The notes under the pieces are model-generated. The model did no database searches. It was not told the origin of the DNA and saw only the letters and a list, made by a program, of their open reading frames with translations. From Polyodon spathula (Eukaryota > Chordata > Actinopteri > Acipenseriformes > Polyodontidae): DNA of 64,000 bases. Below are positions 12,053 to 22,224 of this stretch, in pieces. Every line of letters begins with the position of its first letter. Positions within the stretch are counted from its first letter, which is position 1. The translations under genes and the position numbers were made by a program. The stretch lies in NCBI RefSeq assembly GCF_017654505.1, contig NC_054558.1:10049798-10113797 (forward strand). The letters are read 5' to 3'.

Positions 12053-12061
12053 TCAGGAAAC
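12053..12061 (-). CDS. tafa5: candidate terminal tafa5 coding exon (Val-Ser-stop), start of 3' UTR
   Basis: On the minus strand a strong pyrimidine tract and CACAG acceptor are followed directly by GTT TCC TGA. That encodes Val, Ser and stop in exactly the phase left open by the exon at 61072-61199, whose last codon is complete. TAFA5 is known to end in Val-Ser. The following sequence toward 11887 is unique and could be 3' UTR; AATAAA-type hexamers on the minus strand occur near 11140-11160. The match is short: a similar acceptor plus Val-Ser-stop exists on the wrong strand near 19462, so chance is a real alternative. If correct, the intron is about 49 kb. Confidence 0.35.
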   Translation of the reverse strand, partial: VS

Positions 12062-12090
12062 CTGTGAACACAGGAGAGAAGAGCATGCAC

Positions 12091-12532
12091 ATTAGCAGGG
12101 TTCCTTACACCCTCCAACCCCTTGACAACAGAGAATCAAATTAGCAGGGTTCTTTACACCCTCCACCCCCACTGAGAACAGAGAATCAAATTGGCAGGGT
12201 TCCTTACACCCTCCACCCCCACTGACAACAGAGAATCAAATTAGCAGGGTTCCTTACACCCCCCACCCCCCACTGACAATACAGAATCACATTTGAAGGG
12301 TTCCTTACACCCTCCACCCCCACTGACAATATAGAATCAAATTAGAAGGGTTCTTTACACCCTCCACCCCCACTGAGAACAGAGAATCAAATTAGCAGGG
12401 TTCTTTACACCCTCCACCCCCACTGAGAACAGAGAATCAAATTGGTAGGGTTCCTTACACCCTCCACCCCCACTGACAATAGAGAATCAAATTAACAGGG
12501 TTCCTTACACCCCCCACCCCCCACTGACAACA
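12091..12532. repeat. 50-bp minisatellite, about nine units
   Basis: Repeats of AGCAGGGTTCCTTACACCCT + CCACCCCCACTGACAACAG + AGAATCAAATT, with scattered substitutions and C-run length changes. The array begins about 30 bp from the candidate tafa5 splice acceptor and would be C-poor/G-rich on the transcribed strand. Confidence 0.93.
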
Positions 12533-13192
12533 AGAAGCAAAGGTGCTTATTGAAGCCATCGCAGTTATGCAGTGCCTAAATGGATTTTTAAGTGACTACC
12601 TGAGAAAGCCTGAAAACAAATGCAAGTAATGTAAAGTTAACTACATTAAAGTCACAATCATCAGCGTTGGTAAAATAAATATTGTTCAACTGAGCTGAAT
12701 GGACTGTCAAGAGTGGGAGGAATGTGCAATAATATTGCAAGCAAAAGACAGCCAAATAGTTCATGCCACTGGTTTTTATATTTCCTTCCACCCAATACCT
12801 CACAACACTATTGCATATTCTCTGTATTCCACAGTTTATAGAGATTTCATTAATTTATTTTGTCTTGACTGTGCTTTGGTTTGATATAAAAGCATAATGT
12901 GCTGGAGTGAACTGTACAGTGGTGACTCAATGAAAACAATTCAGAACCAATTAGTGCTTTCCTCCAGGTGAATATTTGAATTAGTTACGATACCTTAAAA
13001 AAATATAATGTAGCCACTCAGTCCAGTAGACACACGTCAATTTTTCACGTGTTTGTATTAATGTTAAAGAGAATATAATGAACTGAATGTAAACACTTAA
13101 ATACTTATTGTGTGTGTTGCATTGTCAGGACTGTTTTTAATGAAAAGGGGAATTCTTTAGTGCGATTCACAGTACTAGCCCTTGTGACAGAA
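12533..13192. other. unassigned non-coding DNA
   Basis: No gene or repeat recognised. Confidence 0.5.
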
Positions 13193-13830
13193 ATACAATG
13201 ATTCTTGGTTGTAAATCTCCCTCCCTACCTGTGAGAGCGCTAAGCAGTGAGAACAGAGTTCCCTGGATGGGCTGGCCTGACAGTTCTTTCCCAGGGTTTA
13301 AGGGAAGTCAGCCAGCTAGAAAGGGGACGGGACTCCATTGCAATAACGCATTGACCCAGAAGGGAAACGACGTGGCAGCTGCAGATTGGAGAGGCGGTTG
13401 CACTTGTTTACCAAAGGGTCATGTGTGACAGCATAAAAGGGGACGGAGAATCGCAATCTGTTCCTTCGCTTTGGTTATGAGAAATAACCCAAAAGGACCC
13501 ACACAGTATTGTGATAACGTATTGTGAGTGTTTGTTTTGTCTTGTATATAATTGTTGCTTGTTGTATTAGAAGATGGCTAACACGTTCCGGAGCTGTCGC
13601 CAAGGGCCAGCACAAAACCCTGAACAGCAGGGATACATGTGTTTATTATTTGGGACTGCAAACCTGTTATTATTTACCCTGTGCAATACACATTACTGTG
13701 CATTGCTGGGGATCCTTATTTGTTTACCAGACCTGGATTGTATTAATAAAAGCACTTTTCTAACTGCTCTGTTCATTGTGCACTGCATCACTCCTGCACC
13801 TGAACACAATCAATCAACCACTCTGCCACA
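13193..13830 (+). mobile_element. probable solo LTR of an unidentified LTR family
   Basis: It starts TGTGACAG and ends GCCACA. It has a TATA-like GCATAAAAGGGG near 13431 and an AATAAAAGC polyadenylation-like signal near 13745, the order expected in an LTR. Flanks are GCCCT (13188-13192) and GTCCT (13831-13835), a 4-of-5 match that may be a decayed target duplication. No partner LTR in the window. Confidence 0.5.
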
Positions 13831-14512
13831 GTCCTTTAATACAGGGGTTCCCAAACTGGGGTAGATTAATCTGTGCACATTTTAATAAAGGTTATCAATC
13901 TTATAGTGGCTTTCCTGCATAGTAATACTAAAAAAAATTCAACATAGTCTAAAAATAAATAAATAATAAGCCCAATGGGAATTTTTTTTTATTTTAGTAA
14001 ATGTAACACATTTTCAGAGAACACCCATACTTTTGGGGACACTGTGAGTCGCATAACTGACAACACAACACAGAGGAGCTGCATTTCCATTGTCTTAATC
14101 CACCATTACAGCTATGTACTTGGCTTCCAGTGCTTCTGCTTTTATCCATTCTGAATCTTGTTAGTGGTACCCGAGAATACTGTGGCTATTGACAAGTGAT
14201 TCCTTAAAATGCTGTCGTAGTCAAAAATCAGAGAAAGTAATTCCACATAATTACCTCTATTTGAGGAATTATTGTCTTCATTGTACCCTCTGAATGCCAG
14301 TTATTGCTTGCCAAAGTAAAGAACAGAATCAATCAAGCGTTTAAGAACCTCAAGATTTTCTCTTACTTGCTTATTGTGATGTATTGTATCCCTACACTTC
14401 TGCTCATCCAGTTGAACATCTATCCAGATTTGTCCAGTTGTTTTGAGTGTTACAGTGGCTTGCAAGTGACTTTGGGAATGCTTGTATTTTTGTACTGACT
14501 TCAATACACATC
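13831..14512. other. unassigned non-coding DNA
   Basis: Nothing recognised. Confidence 0.5.
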
Positions 14513-14935
14513 TGTGACCAGGCTGGCTGGTGATGATGTCAGACCAGGAAGAGAATGGACACAGAATGTGAAGTGAATTGCGCGGTTGCGCCATTTTATT
14601 ATAAATGGACAAAATAAAAGGTTTAAACACAAAATACTTGAACACAAAACAAAACGGCACGCTGGCCAAACGAACAGATAAACAAACTGTAGAAGAAACA
14701 GACAAATAAGTATCGTTCTGGTCTGCCAGCAAGCGTAGAAATTGTTATTATTGCTTTTACTCCTAACTCTCTCCCGTTCTCCACTCATCGAACACCCAAC
14801 CCCGAGTTTGAGTGAAGCACTGCTTCTTTTATGCAGCTGTACCGAGACTTGATTGCTAATCAAGCATTCAATTGGAATCACAGTACATCTCTAAGTGAAC
14901 TAATTGTGCTCCCCGTATGTGTACTGTAGTCATAA
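14513..14935 (-). mobile_element. old LTR relic related to the non-autonomous LTR family
   Basis: The order of landmarks matches the minus-oriented LTRs at 36891 and 41179. It runs from TGTGACCAGG...GTCAGACCAGG, through CAAAATAAAAGG, TCTCCCGTTCTCCACTCATC and ACACCCAACCCCGAG, to a GCAGCTGTACCGAGACTTGA block and GAACTAATTGTGC. It is more diverged than those copies and its end is unclear. No internal region is attached. Confidence 0.7.
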
Positions 14936-15974
14936 TGGGTCAATTGCAATGTATTGAATTTAATATGGAGCTGGGGACTCAACAGAATTCTAGCTGATAC
15001 GGTACTATCTAAAGATCATCTCCACGTATCTGTTTTAATGCCAATTGCGATGTAAAAGTGCACACTGCTGACTTAGGGATCAATTGATCCTGAACTTTAG
15101 CACAAACCTTGGGTTAAACTCATCATTCCCTTCCTGTTTGGGAGTGTCAGTGTGTGGAGGAGGGGGTGGATTGAATCATTCTGTATTTCTTCTATATTCC
15201 CTCCTACTTGTAAAGAAGAACTTTTATCAGTGTTTTCCTCACAATATTTATTGTATTTTAATAAACCTCAGTAAATTATAGCCAGTACTATTGTCAAAAT
15301 ACATTCATTCTAAAACTAAACTTCAAATAAATTGTGTAGACAATACCTGTTGTAATTAATACATTTCATTCATACTAATAATTTGTTTAGGAATATTCAA
15401 AGTAAATAATTTCAAAGTGTATAAATGTCCCACGCCGATGGAATATATTATTTCAGGAGTGGCCACACATGTTTTATGAGTAACTACTAGAATGAAGTAA
15501 CAAGTTAAATAGAATCAAATCCGTTCATGTGGATATATCAGTAGAGGTTTTAGCGATTGTGAACAGGAGAGAATGAATCTGAACTGAATCTAAATCTACC
15601 TCCCGACCTGGAAGGCTGCTAAGTAAGGTTGGTGGTACACCTTCACTAGGATGGGCTGACTCGATGCTAGGACAGAACAGGAAGTCGGACAACTTGGTAA
15701 AAGAGCATAACTGTAAGATTGCTGAACAGCTCTATTGTGATCAGCTGTAGGACGCACAGTGAATGGATAGAGCGTGGCGCCGTACTGATCACAGAGAGGA
15801 GCATAGCAATACAAAGGGGACGCAGCTACATAGAGTGCAACCCCTTACATTGATACATTAGCAGAGCGGAGCGCTGCTGTGTTTGTTTTTGTTTTGTGTA
15901 AGCAGACGGAAACCGATTCACGAGCTGAAGCCACAGAGCCACCATCACGTTGAAGAGTATCTGCACTGCCACAT
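14936..15974. other. unassigned non-coding DNA
   Basis: Nothing recognised. Confidence 0.5.
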
Positions 15975-17045
15975 CACTTCCACCTGTTACAGCACCGCAG
16001 AGCACGGGCACTTCCACCTGTTACAGCACCGCAGAGCACGGGCACTTCCACCTGTTACAGCACCGCAGAGCACGGGCACTTCCACCTGTTACAGCACCGC
16101 AGAGCACGGGCACTTCCACCTGTTACAGCACCGCAGAGCACGGGCACTTCCACCTGTTACAGCACCGCAGAGCACGGGCACTTCCACCTGTTACAGCACC
16201 GCAGAGCACGGGCACTTCCACCTGTTACAGCACCGCAGAGCACGGGCACTTCCACCTGTTACAGCACCGCAGAGCACGGGCACTTCCACCTGTTACAGCA
16301 CCGCAGAGCACGGGCACTTCCACCTGTTACAGCACCGCAGAGCACGGGCACTTCCACCTGTTACAGCACCGCAGAGCACGGGCACTTCCACCTGTTACAG
16401 CACCGCAGAGCACGGGCACTTCCACCTGTTACAGCACCGCAGAGCACGGGCACTTCCACCTGTTACAGCACCGCAGAGCACGGGCACTTCCACCTGTTAC
16501 AGCACCGCAGAGCACGGGCACTTCCACCTGTTACAGCACCACAGAGCACGGGCACTTCCACCTGTTACAGCACAGAAGAGCATGGGCACTTCCACCTGTT
16601 ACAGCACCGCAGAGCACGGGCACTTCCACCTGTTACAGCACCGCAGAGCACGGGCACTTCCACCTGTTACAGCACCACAGAGCACGGGCACTTCCACCTG
16701 TTACAGCACAGAAGAGCATGGGCACTTCCACCTGTTACAGCACCGCAGAGCACGGGCACTTCCACCTGTTACAGCACCGCAGAGCACGGGCACTTCCACC
16801 TGTTACAGCACCACAGAGCACGGGCACTTCCACCTGTTACAGCACCACAGAGCACGGGCACTTCCACCTGTTACAGCACAGCAAAGCATGGGCACTTCCA
16901 CCTGTTACAGCATCGCAGAGCACGGGCACTTCCACCTGTTACAGCGCAGCAAAGCATGGGCACTTCCACCTGTTACAGCACAGAAGAGCATGGGCACTTC
17001 CACCTGTTACAGCCCCGCAGAGCACGGGCACCGCAGAGCAGGGGC
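15975..17045. repeat. 34-bp minisatellite, about 31 units
   Basis: The unit is CACTTCCACCTGTTACAGCA + CCGCAGAGCACGGG. The first ~16 units are essentially identical; the later units carry shared variants (CACAGAAGAGCATGGG, CACCACAGAGC, CAGCAAAGC). Since 34 is not a multiple of 3, every frame runs through all three phases, giving a long 34-residue-periodic open frame on the plus strand. I do not regard this as a gene. Confidence 0.97.
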
Positions 17046-20000
17046 ACTTGCATCTTGGAACAGCATTTACTGTTTATTGTTTTTGGGTCCTCAAGCCCAC
17101 TGTTTAAATACCCGACACCATGGCTAGTAGAGGGGGTCTTGCATATACACCCTCTGTATTGGGCATTGTACCCTTACCACACCACTCACATCCTGACAGC
17201 GATATATTTACAAATGTCTTCATTTAATTTTTAAGACACAAATACAAAATAAGTGACATTTTATAGCCAGTTATATTCATTTAATTGAATTACTGGTAGT
17301 TGGGGAATACATTTAGCGGTGCTGCTCATACGACTTAGTACTGAAGTTAGTCTAAAGAATTGCTGGACTAACTTTGTACCTGCTTTACACACATCTAGGG
17401 GGCAGATGGCTGTTACATTGTGGTCATTGTAATGGAGATCATCTTTAACAGAGGCTATCAGGAGAGGTTTAGTTCATTGCAATCACACTATTGCAAGCCC
17501 TGTCCTCCGTACTAACTCTGAGATGATCTCCAGTTAGTTTGTAACAGCGAGTACATTGCAATCACTACAAAATGTCTACACATTTAATCAGAAGAATACT
17601 AAATAAATAAATAAACCAGGAGAGTAGCTGTGTTTGGCAAAATGACCAGCGTCTGCTCTTGATGTTGTTAACAGCAGCCAGGAGCTGTGCTTAGTTGAGC
17701 GCTCGTCGGTTTGTAAGTGTGGGGTTCATGATGTTGAGGCTGTAGTTTGGGAGGCTCCTTTGATATGTGTAGTGAGAGCGACAGGCCATGAAGATATTCA
17801 AGTGTCTTTAGATTGCATCAACTGTGCGTACACTGGACTGCAGAATAACTGCCAGGATCTGATGGCTCTGTTATTAAACGTTTCACAATCATTGATGGCA
17901 ACAGACCTTTTTCAAGGGCTGTGCCTTGACAGAGCTCATCAATCAGGATACAGATACAATTGAATGATCTGAGGTGTGCTCCATGCCGTGTTTGTGTTCT
18001 TATGAATTTGTGTCTGAATGAGATATGATGTCCATTACGGGAACACATTCATTTTCAATCATCCTATTATCGCAGCTGTAATCGGGATGTCAAGCCTTTT
18101 TGGGAAGAACATGCTTGATACAAAAGGTCATATTCTCGAGGGTATGCGCGGTGAACTAACCCAGGATGCAAACTAACAGAAATGGTGAGTTGGAAAATGG
18201 AATGAGCTCTGCACATCTTGTGATCGCTTGTTTAAGGTGTTTAATGCAAGTAAACATTAACTCACCTCTTCAAATAGAACCTTCACCATACACTGATTCA
18301 TTATGAAAGACACTTTTACAGTGCTGGCATTGTGTCCTTTATTAAAATGCAGTTTGTCAGTCCTCATTAGTGTAAGAGCCAGCGTGGATCAGCTGAGTTC
18401 ATCAAAGATGAGGTGATGGATACAACTGAATGAAGTGCATAATGCGAACAGCAAACAGTGTGCTGACAGTGGATTCTGACAAGCTACATATCAAATCTGC
18501 ATTTAAAATTTGTGATAGATCTGAAGCCTAGACAGCTGGGGACTCCTCTGCTATTCACCTTCACTCTGAGGCTGTTTACAACAGGGAAAAATCTACAGAA
18601 TGGCACTAATTTAACTCTACAGCCTGCACACTGGCTACAAGCAGCCCCTGTTTACAACATGGAAAACACTACAGCACTTTGCAGTGCTACAGGACAGCAG
18701 TAATGCAACTCTACAGCTTGTTCTCTGTGCTCACTGAACCTAACTGAACTTATGAATTAATGTAGCAAAGTAATTAAAATAATGAAACTAAATTAGAAGG
18801 TAGAAGCACTACAGCAAAGTGTCAGTTTTTGTGATTGAACGTTTCAGGTTATAAGTGCTGTGCAGAGCTGTGCAGAGCAGGGGAGGGCAGTCATTCCAAA
18901 GACAACAAGACCTGCTTCCAGGATGTATAACCTACATTCCCTAACACCACTCCTTCAAAACACTCAAAATGTAAGATTCAAGTTAGAATACAAGCAGACA
19001 AGTGTTTCATCTACTGCCTTCACCAGAGTGGAGACCACACTGAAATGCTAGACTTACTTTCTTACAAGGGGAAAGGATACCATAGTGAAGGGAAGGTAGA
19101 AAAAAGAATCAATGGAATTAATTTTATTTTTTTTGCCAGACAGGTTTTCACAGTAATATTGTGGACCAACCCCAGCTTGATTATTAAAGTGGTCTATTTA
19201 GAATAAGAATTATGCAATATTAACACCCTGAAATTTTCATGAAACCATCGTCGGCTGTCAGAAGCAGACTGCATGTGGTATATTGAGATCACTATAATAA
19301 GCTGACCAATAGTTTAATGGAAAGAACAGCTGGTATACCACCCCCCCCCCCCCCCACACACACACACACACACACAGATCAGCAGCAAATGTACTGCAGA
19401 GATATTGACATGATCAAGGAAAAGGTACAAAAAAAAAATTAAAAGGCTAATTTATTTTGCAGGTCTCCTGAGCATGATTTATTTTCAAAATCATTGAAGG
19501 AATGAATCATTTCCCATTTGCGTGCAGCCCCAGAGCGAATCTCAGCCTATGTCCCCGAGAACAGTCGCCCATGGTGGCTGTCTGTTTGACCGCCCGCTTG
19601 ATTACTGCACAATGTGCGGGAGTCACGGCTCATTAACCCGTGTGTGGCTAATAACAGTGTGCTGCTGATTTACTGTTGCTTTTAAAAACCATGTTTAAGA
19701 TAACACTGGGCCAATCACTTTGGAAGAAGAATCGACCACCCTAATAAAAAACAGAGCTCTATACAGTTTTAAAAATCATGTTTGTAATTATTTGAGAAGC
19801 TTAGTACTTTATTAGGTCTGTTCTGAAAACATCAACTATTAATACAATCAGTGCTCCTGATAAGCTGCGTAAAAAAATGACTTACGCATGATGTTTTAAT
19901 TTAATGCGAAACGAACACTTCTTGCAATTTTGCTGCACAGTTGAACTTGAAGTTTCTTGTTCCTGGCGTCTCAATGGTCAGTTGTGAATATAACTGCATG

Positions 20001-20397
20001 CGGTAGCTATGAGAATGGATCATAGGAATGCTGGGACAGCTAATCGTCGCCATCCTGGGATTTGCCAGAAACACGTGACCAATAAAGTTTGTTTTTTCAT
20101 AAAAAAAAAAAAAAAAGTACAGTTGAATTCACTCACTTGCAATGCGTATTTGGGACTGGTGAATAAGAGACTGGATTCTTGACTTTGGATTTTAGATTTC
20201 TCTGCATATACATATATATGTGTGTGTATGTGTGTGTGTGTGTGTGTGTGTGTTTATTTGCCTCAGCCATATTGTTTGCGGTCAATAAAGCAAATGAGAA
20301 CTGCAGTTGTTTTTATTTGTATTGTAAGTCCAAGTTTTTGTACAGTAGTTCAAAGTAACATTACAGTTCAAATGTAAAGCTGTAGTTAATGCATACC
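17046..20397. other. unassigned non-coding DNA with simple repeats
   Basis: A C15-(CA)10 tract lies at 19341-19375, a poly-A run near 20100 and a (TG)n tract at about 20219-20252. A diverged duplication of ~95 bp lies around 18550-18720 (CTGTTTACAACAGGGAAAA / CTGTTTACAACATGGAAAA). The stretch 19480-19660 is high-complexity and could be a conserved non-coding element, but I cannot test that. Confidence 0.5.
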
Positions 20398-20988
20398 TGT
20401 GACAAAGAGCTCGCCCCTGTGCATATTATCTGTTATATGTTGCACGTGGTGTGTTTAAATGTTGGTGTATAGACATTGGTACACGGGACATAAACAGGTC
20501 TGTGTAACACGAGTGTTTAAAATGTATACGTGTATTTAGGCACGAGGATTGCACAGCACTTCACATGCAAGTAAAATGTAATAATATGTGAGCACGGGGA
20601 ATTGCACTTTATTAATTCACGTGCAGTTGTACCGAGACTCCAATTGAATGATTGATTACCAGTCGAGTCTTGGTACAGCTGCATAAAAACAGCACGTTTT
20701 CACATATGAGGGGTTGTGTGTTCGGGAGTGGAGAACAGGGGGGGGGAGGTAAATATAAATCTCAATTGTTTTGTGTAGCGTTCGTCCACTCTGTGTTTTG
20801 TCAGTGTCTATTCATTTTGTTTGTCTATTTATTTTGGCCTCATGTGCTGTTTTTTGTTACAAACCTTTTATTTTCTGTCTGTTTCACTATTAAACTGCGC
20901 ATCAGCGCCTTCACCATTTCAAAGCCTGTGTTCAGAGTCAGTTCCTGTTTCTGGTCTGTCGTCACCCACTGCGGCCGTCTTTGTGACA
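20398..20988 (+). mobile_element. solo LTR of the non-autonomous LTR family
   Basis: 591 bp, starting TGTGACAAAGAG and ending CTTTGTGACA, colinear with the LTRs of the element at 33048-36336. It is flanked by perfect 5-bp target duplications ATACC (20393-20397 and 20989-20993). The internal region and second LTR are gone, as expected after LTR-LTR recombination. Confidence 0.95.
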
Positions 20989-22224
20989 ATACCCCACAAC
21001 AGCAATAAGGTAGGTACATTATTTATTGAAATTACTCATGACTTCAAGGTAATGTTGCATTTTACTCACACAAAATATGATTTTACTTGAATGGTGTCTA
21101 TATTGGAGAGTAAATTACTCAATGACCCAAAACCTCATCTGGAGTGGTGATTATATTAGTATCATTATTACAATCATATAAACAGCAAACTATTATTTGA
21201 CTGTACTATTTAAGCACTGGTTTCAGATTCCATAACTACACCCTACCAGAGGAGCCAGCTCAAGGGCACAAAGCAAAATGCAGCCTGCACAATGTGGTAA
21301 GAACTTTCCCCCAAATCTATGTACAGTTCTAAAGTGTGACATCGTACAGCACACTGCCACCTCCACGCAGGCAATACGATTCTCATCTGGGACAATAAGA
21401 CCATCTTCAGTACTGTTAATGAATCGGGATTGCAGAGGTTTAAATTAAGGGTTTAAACATAATGTAGATGCAAAAACTGTTACAGATCAACTCTGAAATG
21501 TATGTATATTTAATAAAGCCAGAGCCATAGTCTGATCAGCGAATACAGTATCTTTAATTTATTAATGCTTAACAGATGAAAAAGTGTACACCACGTTGTT
21601 ACACAATTTTATAGAGATTCGTTTGGGCTCTAGAAAATATTTAGGCACGTCATGATAAAACTAAAGAATATTTATGTTTCAGATTTATGAATTTGGCAGA
21701 AATATGTGTCTTCCCTATTTTTACATAAATGATTCATGCCTCAGATTTGTAAATTTGACATTCTAAATTGTTCATATGAATCTTTAATAGACTTAAATAT
21801 GATTTTGCAAAGCAGAACAGAATTTCATAAATTTGAAGCTGTGCAAATAAATATTTATGAGGTCCTTTTCCCTGGCCTTATCTGTTCAGAGTAATTGTAG
21901 GTGATTGATGCCATTTTCACTCTGTATCTGGGTAAAATCAATCTTCGGTTTTGTGTAGCACTATGTCCAAATTACAGAAGAAAGCTGTGTTCTTCAGAAA
22001 GCACAAAAACTGACAAAAATAGCATCAATCACAAAATAATTCAGTATATTCCTGAAGTACTTTGTATTATTCTTATTGCTGTAACACTTTACACTGTGTC
22101 TCCTAATTATACTGATGAAAATGTGCACCGTAATTTAGCAGGTTTCCCATGGTCATACTGTGCATTGATCATATTTTTTAATATGCTTTGCCATAGCTCT
22201 TTGGCCTGATACGATGCTTACCTT
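20989..22224. other. unassigned AT-rich non-coding DNA
   Basis: No gene recognised. The last ~300 bp might be further decayed L2 sequence, but the resemblance is not convincing. Confidence 0.45.

Noticed and set aside
12091..12532. CRISPR-like regular repeats (also 15975-17045 and 56397-57022)
   Set aside because: Tandem units without unique spacers, in a vertebrate genome; they are minisatellites.
15883..17127. Plus-strand open frame of 414 codons
   Set aside because: It is almost entirely the 34-bp minisatellite. The frame is open only because the unit lacks stops in its three phases; no start context or domain.
19462..19470. TTTTGCAG followed by GTC TCC TGA on the plus strand, like a TAFA5 last exon
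   Set aside because: Wrong strand for the exon at 61072-61199. It shows how easily this short pattern arises by chance.
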